From contig JAQGJA010000120.1 in NCBI GenBank assembly GCA_028290805.1, positions 1-13,047 on the forward strand: DNA of 13,047 nucleotides, given 5' to 3'. This document shows, one piece after another, positions 6,697-11,436 of the stretch. Numbering within the stretch: position 1 is the stretch's first letter; every line of letters starts with the position of its first letter. The position numbers and the translations under genes were made by a program. The notes under the pieces are model-generated. The model saw only the letters and a list, made by a program, of their open reading frames with translations, ran no database searches and was not told the DNA's origin. The stretch is from Alphaproteobacteria bacterium. GTDB lineage: Bacteria > Pseudomonadota > Alphaproteobacteria > Micavibrionales > SZUA-601.

Positions 6697-7008
6697 ATGG
6701 AAGAAGAACTTAAATATGCGGGTACGACCATGAACGAAAGGCTCTGGGAGTCTGGTCGAAGTGAGGAGTTTTATGCTGCTCTTAAACAAAAAGATGCTGA
6801 TAAAATAGCGCAGATTTATATCGAACTGGGGGCTGCGGGCGATTACACAGAAGCACTGAAAAAGGCAAAGTCATGTATTCAAATGCAACGGTGGAGATTT
6901 GCAATTGTGCCATTGACGGTAACAGCGCTTCTGTTTGTTACACCAAGTTTGGCCCTAGTTTCTTATTTTAAAGATAAAGTAAAAGATTTACGACGAAGAG
7001 CAGAATAA
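6697..7008 (+). CDS. Small single-pass membrane protein following uvrA, unrecognised
   Basis: The protein is about 103 residues. Its N-terminal half is hydrophilic and helical (E-E-F-Y-A-A-L-K-Q-K-D-A-D-K-I-A, then A-G-D-Y-T-E-A-L-K-K-A-K), resembling a helical-hairpin or TPR-like pair. One hydrophobic segment follows (about residues 70-90, Val/Leu/Thr/Ala-rich), then a basic end (D-K-V-K-D-L-R-R-R), which suggests a cytoplasmic C-terminus. The ATG at 6697 is two bases after the uvrA stop. A GTG at 6691, overlapping that stop as GTGA, is an equally possible start, and an ATG at 6730 is a third. All lack a strong ribosome binding site, so coupling to uvrA is likely. Base composition is more AT-rich than uvrA. 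No function can be assigned. Confidence 0.6.
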   Translation: MEEELKYAGTTMNERLWESGRSEEFYAALKQKDADKIAQIYIELGAAGDYTEALKKAKSCIQMQRWRFAIVPLTVTALLFVTPSLALVSYFKDKVKDLRRRAE

Positions 7009-7054
7009 CCTCTCCCCTCGCGGGAGAGGTCGCGAGAAACGAGCGGGTGAGGGG
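7008..7054 (+). repeat. Left copy of palindromic inverted repeat flanking the DUF559 gene
   Basis: The outer 27 bases (7008-7034) are the exact reverse complement of 7412-7438, and the inner 11 (7044-7054) of 7394-7404; only the middle differs in sequence and length. The copy itself folds as a hairpin, CCTCTCCC (7009-7016) with GGGAGAGG (7022-7029). It begins on the last base of the previous gene's stop codon, and its inner end (GAGGGG) serves as the DUF559 ribosome binding site. Confidence 0.9.
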
Positions 7055-7058
7055 TGGC

Positions 7059-7451
7059 ATGCAGAAATCGCGATTTACGCAGAAACGCGCGCTGAATTTG
7101 CGCCGCAATCTGACCGAGGCGGAAAAGCTTCTTTGGCATCACTTGCGCGGGAAAAACATCGCGCATAAATTCCGCCGTCAGGAGCCGATTGATCGCTATA
7201 TCGCGGATTTTGTCTGCTTTGAAAAACGTCTGATTGTCGAGTTGGATGGCGGGCAGCATACTGTGGAAAAGGATGCGGAACGGACGCAATATCTGGAAAG
7301 CCAGGGCTTTATGATACTTCGTTTTTGGAATCACGATGTGTTGCAGAATGTGGAAGGGGTTTTGCGCATTATACAGGAGAGTTGCGCGGCCGCCCCCTCA
7401 CCCGCGCTGCGCGCGACCTCTCCCGCGAGGGGAGAGGTGAAGGATGTTTAA
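7059..7451 (+). CDS. DUF559 family protein, Vsr-like PD-(D/E)xK nuclease fold
   Basis: The 130-residue protein has the family pattern: L-T-E-A-E-K-L-L-W near residues 18-26, then F-R-R-Q-E-P-I-D-R-Y-I-A-D-F (38-51), E-L-D-G-G-Q-H (61-67) and G-F-M-I-L-R-F-W (83-90). Asp50, Glu61 and Asp63 are the likely metal-binding residues of a very-short-patch-repair-like endonuclease fold; activity has rarely been shown for the family. The body ends near residue 109. Residues 112-127 (P-S-P-A-L-R-A-T-S-P-A-R-G-E) are encoded by the right-hand repeat and are probably not part of the fold. ATG 7059 is preferred over GTG 7047 because GAGGGG lies four bases before it. The gene ends eight bases inside the next gene. 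Confidence 0.88.
   Translation: MQKSRFTQKRALNLRRNLTEAEKLLWHHLRGKNIAHKFRRQEPIDRYIADFVCFEKRLIVELDGGQHTVEKDAERTQYLESQGFMILRFWNHDVLQNVEGVLRIIQESCAAAPSPALRATSPARGEVKDV
7394..7438 (-). repeat. Right copy of palindromic inverted repeat flanking the DUF559 gene
   Basis: It is the reverse complement of the left copy over 27 outer and 11 inner bases. Its own hairpin pairs 7417-7424 with 7430-7437. It is read as the last part of the DUF559 frame and ends five bases before the next gene's ATG, so its GAGAGG end, together with the AAGG that follows, probably forms that gene's ribosome binding site. Confidence 0.9.
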
Positions 7452-8292
7452 ACCCGCCATCATCATTGACCACGACGCCGGCACAAATCCGGACGATGTA
7501 CTGGCCTTTTTATTACTGCTTAATTCGGCCCGGGCGGATATACGCATGACCGTTTCAGGAAATAAATTTCCTGTTGAACGTGCCCGTTATGCCCATAAGT
7601 TTTTCGCCGCCATGGGCCGTGCGGATATTCCCTGCTATGCCGGAGAAAAAAACGGTCATGTTGATTTTCATGCACAAAAAGATATCGAAGGTTATACGTA
7701 TGAACCGCCGGATGATTATTTGAGCAGGCTGAAAGAATTGTGCGAAACGGAAGACAATATTGTTTACCTTGCCATTCAAGGGCTAAGTAATCTTGATCGT
7801 TTTCTTTCCTTGTATCCACAGTACAGCCCTAAATTATCCGTCTTTCATATGGGGATGACTTTGCCCAAAGCAAATAATGAATGGATAAAGGGCGGGACCA
7901 ATATGGAGATTGATTCTTCTGCGGCCAGCCGCGTGTATCAATTCCCCAACCTCGACCTGAAAATTGTCGGGGCGCATACAACAATTCATGACGCGCTTCG
8001 ACTGTCTCCGGACACGCCGTTATACCGGAAATTATTTATTGATGGCGGAACTGCTTATGAAATGATTCGAAACGCTCTGCAGGATTTTTACAACAGGCGC
8101 GGCATCTGGCCCGCTTTGCATGATCCATTAACGGCATCGGCAGCGATTGGTTGCGATTTTGTCCGTTTTACCAGCCAAAGGGTTGATTTTGATGAAAGCG
8201 GTGCATACCGGCTTGGCAAGAATTCTGCGGTAATGATTTCAGCGGATGCGGATTATCGACACTTCATGGATTATTTTTTTGGCCTTTTATAA
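7444..8292 (+). CDS. Nucleoside hydrolase-like protein (inosine-uridine preferring superfamily, variant)
   Basis: Superfamily members cleave the N-glycosidic bond of ribonucleosides with an Asp-rich calcium site. Here, residues 5-21 hold the N-terminal motif as D9-x-D11-x-G-T-N-P-D17-D18. The usual form is D-x-D-x-G-x-D-D, so two residues are inserted. The middle segment G-G-T-N153-M-E155-I-D (150-157) corresponds to the substrate-ribose region, and H226-D227-P228 to the C-terminal catalytic His-Asp. Length (282) is slightly under the usual 300-320. No signal peptide is present, so it should be cytosolic. The ATG at 7444 overlaps the end of the DUF559 frame by eight bases. The remote match is good at the three key sites but the rest is diverged, so substrate is unknown and activity is likely but not certain. 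Confidence 0.75.
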   Translation: MFKPAIIIDHDAGTNPDDVLAFLLLLNSARADIRMTVSGNKFPVERARYAHKFFAAMGRADIPCYAGEKNGHVDFHAQKDIEGYTYEPPDDYLSRLKELCETEDNIVYLAIQGLSNLDRFLSLYPQYSPKLSVFHMGMTLPKANNEWIKGGTNMEIDSSAASRVYQFPNLDLKIVGAHTTIHDALRLSPDTPLYRKLFIDGGTAYEMIRNALQDFYNRRGIWPALHDPLTASAAIGCDFVRFTSQRVDFDESGAYRLGKNSAVMISADADYRHFMDYFFGLL

Positions 8293-8294
8293 TA

Positions 8295-8888
8295 ATGATA
8301 ATGATCCAAACAAAACCCGCCATCATCATCGGCCAGGCGCAGAAACCTGAAACGCGTGACACGCCGTTTATCAAATCGCATTTGTGGAAATGGTTTGCGC
8401 GGATTGGGTATGAGCAGGATGAAATCATGCGCCTGTTTCATTTCGACGCGCTGGTCGATCAGGGGACGCCAAAAGGCAAAAAAGGCCGGGTGCCGCCGCA
8501 ACCCGAGCAGATGAAATTGTACCGGCCGAAACTGGTTCAGGTGATTAACGCCATGGCGCCGCGGTTAATCGTGCCCATCGGTAATCTGGCGGTGCGGGCG
8601 GCGCTGAATCAGCGTCATCTGCCATTGGAAGAGGCAGTGGGGCAAAGATTTGTCCGGCATCCGTTCGGGACTTGTGGAGATGAAACCGTGCTGATCCCCC
8701 TGCCGCATCCTTCGGGCGTCAGCCTGTGGCTGAACTCGGCCCATAATAAAAGCCTGTTTGAACAGGCTTTGTATTTATTGAAAGAAGAAATGGATATGCT
8801 TGCAAAAAAAAGGCCAGCCTTGATGGCTGGCTTTGAAATGCGGTTAAAGGACTATTTTTTTACCGCTATTATTGCCGACCCCGCCTGA
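8295..8888 (+). CDS. Uracil-DNA glycosylase family protein
   Basis: The 197-residue protein has the superfamily frame: an N-terminal strand ending G-Q-A (13-15), F-x-F-D-A-L-V (48-54), L-I-V-P-I-G-N-L-A (91-99) and the C-terminal H138-P-S-G motif within L-P-H-P-S-G-V-S-L-W. These correspond to the water-activating/uracil-pocket motif and the DNA-intercalating His-Pro-Ser loop of family 4/5-like enzymes. It has only one Cys (127), so the 4Fe-4S cluster of family 4 and 5 enzymes is absent. Start choice is uncertain: ATG 8295 and ATG 8301 both lack a ribosome binding site and lie just past the previous stop, suggesting coupling. The last 25 or so residues are read through the antisense terminator and may be an added tail. 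Base excision of uracil is inferred, not shown. Confidence 0.75.
   Translation: MIMIQTKPAIIIGQAQKPETRDTPFIKSHLWKWFARIGYEQDEIMRLFHFDALVDQGTPKGKKGRVPPQPEQMKLYRPKLVQVINAMAPRLIVPIGNLAVRAALNQRHLPLEEAVGQRFVRHPFGTCGDETVLIPLPHPSGVSLWLNSAHNKSLFEQALYLLKEEMDMLAKKRPALMAGFEMRLKDYFFTAIIADPA
8804..8831 (-). terminator. Intrinsic terminator of the exported-protein gene, inside the glycosylase 3' end
   Basis: On the minus strand GCCAGCC (8825-8831), a 5-base loop and GGCTGGC (8813-8819) are followed by C and eight T (8804-8811). It lies 12 bases after the stop of the exported protein. On the plus strand the same hairpin lacks a long T run. Confidence 0.85.
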
Positions 8889-9683
8889 AGATTGTGGCGT
8901 TTTCAACTCGGGGTTCCACCCCTTCGGGTTAAGCTTCAGATCATGTACGTTCTGGCGCAGCATGGTTATTTTTGCCATTTCAGGAGCGAAAGAAGGCAAT
9001 GGCCTATCGCCATCAGGATAATCGGTGTTTACAGGTCCCTTTGAAGCGCTGGCGTATTTTTTCCATGTGGACACGGCAAGGCCTGCAATGCTGTCGACAA
9101 CCTGATGCGCCGTTCTGTTGCGAAGCAGGGCATCCGTTTCCGGTACAATGATATAAGGCTGGTTCTTGAGCTGGGTTCCGTTGTCCGAATATCGGTATCG
9201 CAGGACGCCCAGGCTGTCACTTATTTCCTCTGCCCTTGTGACTGGAGGGCCGCCCTGTTCGATTCTTACCGATTTGAATTCCGCAGTCTTGTGTTTGGGG
9301 TCGGTTTTATCGGTCATGTTAATCTGGATTAACACCGACTCACTGCCCGCATTGCCTCTGTGAAGAGAGAAGGCTTCTCGTTTGTCCTTGGTGTCCCACA
9401 GGACACTGATTTCTTCCGTGCTGATATTTTTTTTATCGCTGGTGCCCCATTTGCCCTCTTTAAACATGGCAGGGATCTTCATGCCTTTTGGCCGGATCAG
9501 CCCGGCAGAATCCGCATGGGCCTTGCCTGCGCCATCAAGGGGATAGTAATCGGTCAAAGATAAAGGTTCTGCATTTTTCAATGCCTCGCCTGCTGCGACG
9601 TCGTTTTTCTGGCCAAACCCTGCCACAAACATGAGAACGGAAGCGGCGGTAGCGGCAATCGGTTTAATAAAGGAAGCAGCCAT
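8844..9683 (-). CDS. Exported protein of unknown function
   Basis: The 279-residue protein begins with a basic/hydrophobic segment (M-A-A-S-F-I-K-P-I-A-A-T-A-A-S-V-L-M) and a likely signal peptide ending around residue 25-32, so it should be periplasmic or membrane-tethered. The mature part is hydrophilic, rich in Lys, Asp, Gly and Ser, with no Cys and no motif I recognise. Its middle has strand-like stretches (S-V-L-I-Q-I-N-M, S-V-R-I-E-Q-G) and R-Y-R-Y-S-D; its C-terminal tail is Ser/Gly/Asn-rich. ATG 9683 is preferred over 9710 because AAAGGA lies seven bases before it. The gene has its own promoter and terminator, and its 3' end overlaps the convergent glycosylase frame by 45 bases. Confidence 0.75.
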   Translation of the reverse strand: MAASFIKPIAATAASVLMFVAGFGQKNDVAAGEALKNAEPLSLTDYYPLDGAGKAHADSAGLIRPKGMKIPAMFKEGKWGTSDKKNISTEEISVLWDTKDKREAFSLHRGNAGSESVLIQINMTDKTDPKHKTAEFKSVRIEQGGPPVTRAEEISDSLGVLRYRYSDNGTQLKNQPYIIVPETDALLRNRTAHQVVDSIAGLAVSTWKKYASASKGPVNTDYPDGDRPLPSFAPEMAKITMLRQNVHDLKLNPKGWNPELKTPQSSGGVGNNSGKKIVL

Positions 9684-9711
9684 GGAAGTATCCTTTCGAA
9701 ATAATGTCATA

Positions 9712-9739
9712 ATTGTACAGAAAGCCCTGGCAAAGTCAA
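9712..9739 (-). promoter_or_regulatory. Promoter of the exported-protein gene
   Basis: TTGACT (9734-9739) and TACAAT (9712-9717) on the minus strand have a 16-base spacer; each matches the sigma-70 consensus at 5/6. The -10 is 28 bases from the start codon at 9683. The -35 overlaps the DUF1653 stop codon, so the exported protein can be made independently of the gene before it. Confidence 0.6.
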
Positions 9740-9966
9740 CTGATTATCGCTGGCTCCTCCCGCTCCGGCGTAAAACGCGGAACGCCTGCGCCATTATTAT
9801 TAACACTCTCCAGAAACATCATTTTCGGCCGGACCCAGATCTTTTCCGGTGCGGCGATGTCCTGGTAGACCACCATTTCTTCGGCGGTTTCGCTGTGGCG
9901 GGCCAAAGTGAGAATGCGGTATATCGTGCCTTTGTAATGGCGCCAGGTCTGGCCCGGTTGAATCAT
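9736..9966 (-). CDS. DUF1653 domain protein
   Basis: A 76-residue small protein matching the DUF1653 pattern throughout: W-R-H-Y-K-G-T-I-Y-R-I (8-18), A-R-H-S-E-T-A-E-E-M-V-V-Y (22-34), W-V-R-P-K-M-M-F-L-E (44-53) and V-P-R-F-T-P (62-67). Members are small soluble, beta-rich proteins of unknown function found widely in bacteria; this one is full length. AGGGGA lies eight bases before the ATG. It is divergent from the nucleotide-sugar dehydrogenase with 54 bases between the start codons. TATACT on the minus strand (9996-10001) could be its -10, overlapping TATAAC for the plus-strand gene (9998-10003). No function is claimed. Confidence 0.9.
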   Translation of the reverse strand: MIQPGQTWRHYKGTIYRILTLARHSETAEEMVVYQDIAAPEKIWVRPKMMFLESVNNNGAGVPRFTPEREEPAIIS

Positions 9967-9995
9967 GGCTGGTTTCCCCTAGAATGCTGGCATCA

Positions 9996-10003
9996 AGTAT
10001 AAC
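9996..10003. promoter_or_regulatory. Overlapping divergent -10 candidates
   Basis: Minus-strand TATACT (9996-10001) and plus-strand TATAAC (9998-10003) overlap in the 54-base gap between the DUF1653 and dehydrogenase genes. No good -35 hexamer accompanies either, so this is tentative. Confidence 0.25.
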
Positions 10004-10020
10004 GACAGGGATAAAAAGAG

Positions 10021-11301
10021 ATGCAGGAAAAAATCGCCGTGATCGGGTTGGGCTATGTCGGCTTGCCGGTGGCCGTGGCTTTGGGCCGGGTTTTTACGGG
10101 CGTGGTAGGGCTGGATATCAATGCCAGGCGCGTGGAAACCTTGCAGCAGGGCGAGGATTACACCCGCGAAGTAAGCCGCGAGGAACTGGCGGAAACGAAA
10201 CTGCAATACACGACGGACCGGGCGGCGCTGAAGGAAGCGACGTTCTTTATCGTCACCGTTCCCACGCCCATCGACGCCCAGCAGCGCCCCGATCTGTCGC
10301 CTTTGGTTTCGGCCTGTGAAACGGTGGGGCCTTATCTGAAACAGGGCGATATCGTGGTGTTCGAATCGACCGTATACCCCGGCGTGACCGAAGAATATTG
10401 CGCGCCGATCCTGGAAAAAATTTCGGGGCTGAAATCGGGTGTTGGGTTTTTCCTAGGGTATTCGCCGGAACGCATTAGCCCTGGCGACAAAGAACGCACC
10501 TTTGAAAAGATCACCAAGATCGTCTCGGCCCAGACGCCGGAAGCTTTGGCCCGCGTGCGCAATGTCTATGGCGCGGTGGTGACGGCAGGATTATATGAAG
10601 CGCCCAGCATCAAGGTGGCCGAGGCCGCCAAGGTGATTGAAAATACCCAGCGTGACCTGAATATTGCTCTGATGAACGAGCTGGCAATGATTTTCCACCG
10701 CGTCGGCATTTCAACTTCCGATGTATTGGCGGCGGCAGGGACCAAGTGGAATTTCCTGAAATTCACCCCCGGCCTGGTCGGCGGGCACTGCATCGGCGTG
10801 GATCCTTATTATTTGACGACCGAGGCGGAACGCCTGGGCTATTTCCCGCATCTGATCCTGGCGGGGCGCAGGATCAATGACGGGATGGGGATTTATATCA
10901 CCGAACAGATTGTCAAGAAACTGATCGCCATCGACCGGCCGGTCAAGGGCGCGCGGGTCGGGATTCTGGGCCTGACCTTCAAGGAAAACGTGCCGGATCT
11001 GCGCAATTCGCGCATTCCCGACATCATCAACGCTTTGGCGGAATACGGGATCACGGCGATGCTGCACGACCCTTTCGCCGACCCGTTCGAGGTGCAGCGC
11101 GAATACGGATTGACCTTGACGGGCCTGGAAAATATGAGCGAGCTGGATGTGCTGATCCTGGCGGTTGCGCATGACGAATACCGCGCGGTTTCGGCGGCGG
11201 AATATGCCACGCGCCTGGTGCCAGGCGGTTTATTGGTCGATATCAAGTCTTTGTACAAGCCTCGCGATCTGCCGGATGGAGTGCATTACTGGTCGCTGTG
11301 A
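10021..11301 (+). CDS. UDP-N-acetylhexosamine 6-dehydrogenase (WbpA/TviB-like nucleotide-sugar dehydrogenase)
   Basis: The enzyme oxidises C6 of a UDP-N-acetyl sugar to a uronic acid with two NAD+, feeding polysaccharide or O-antigen synthesis. The 426 residues show the NAD-binding G-L-G-Y-V-G-L-P (9-16), V-P-T-P-I (80-84), E-S-T-V-Y-P-G (115-121), G-Y-S-P-E-R (146-151) and E-A-A-K-V-I-E-N-T-Q-R-D (201-212) with Lys204 and Asn208. The catalytic Cys257 sits in G-G-H-C-I-G-V-D-P-Y-Y-L, and G-L-T-F-K-E-N-V-P-D-L-R-N-S is the C-terminal UDP-binding segment. E-N-T-Q-R-D-L-N and S-P-E-R-I point to the N-acetyl (WbpA/TviB) subgroup rather than Ugd; WbpA (UDP-GlcNAc) and UDP-GalNAc specificities cannot be split by eye. 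No other capsule gene is in the window. Confidence 0.93.
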   Translation: MQEKIAVIGLGYVGLPVAVALGRVFTGVVGLDINARRVETLQQGEDYTREVSREELAETKLQYTTDRAALKEATFFIVTVPTPIDAQQRPDLSPLVSACETVGPYLKQGDIVVFESTVYPGVTEEYCAPILEKISGLKSGVGFFLGYSPERISPGDKERTFEKITKIVSAQTPEALARVRNVYGAVVTAGLYEAPSIKVAEAAKVIENTQRDLNIALMNELAMIFHRVGISTSDVLAAAGTKWNFLKFTPGLVGGHCIGVDPYYLTTEAERLGYFPHLILAGRRINDGMGIYITEQIVKKLIAIDRPVKGARVGILGLTFKENVPDLRNSRIPDIINALAEYGITAMLHDPFADPFEVQREYGLTLTGLENMSELDVLILAVAHDEYRAVSAAEYATRLVPGGLLVDIKSLYKPRDLPDGVHYWSL

Positions 11302-11346
11302 AGGGGCTGCTCAAAGACGAAGCGCTAAACGAATACAAGGGAAACC

Positions 11347-11436
11347 ATGCCCTTTAGAGTTTATAAGGATTCGCTGTGTAAGCTGGGATTTCCTGTCCTT
11401 TCAAGGCCCTTTGTGTATGATTCCCGCCCCTGCTAA
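11347..11436 (+). CDS. Candidate 29-residue leader ORF before the diguanylate cyclase
   Basis: ATG 11347 has AAGGG five bases upstream and runs 29 codons to TAA at 11434-11436, overlapping the first 20 bases of the cyclase gene in another frame. A better ribosome binding site than that of the cyclase makes coupling by a leader plausible. The peptide has no recognisable features, so this may be chance. Confidence 0.2.
   Translation: MPFRVYKDSLCKLGFPVLSRPFVYDSRPC

Larger units (their letters stand above)
7008..7438 (+). mobile_element. Putative 431-bp DUF559 cassette bounded by inverted repeats
   Basis: Two inverted copies of a palindromic repeat (7008-7054 and 7394-7438) enclose essentially one gene, a DUF559 protein. 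No target-site duplication is visible at the ends and no transposase is present, so mobility is inferred from structure only. The repeat resembles the palindromic repeats that, from memory, accompany DUF559 genes in many proteobacterial genomes. Confidence 0.5.
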
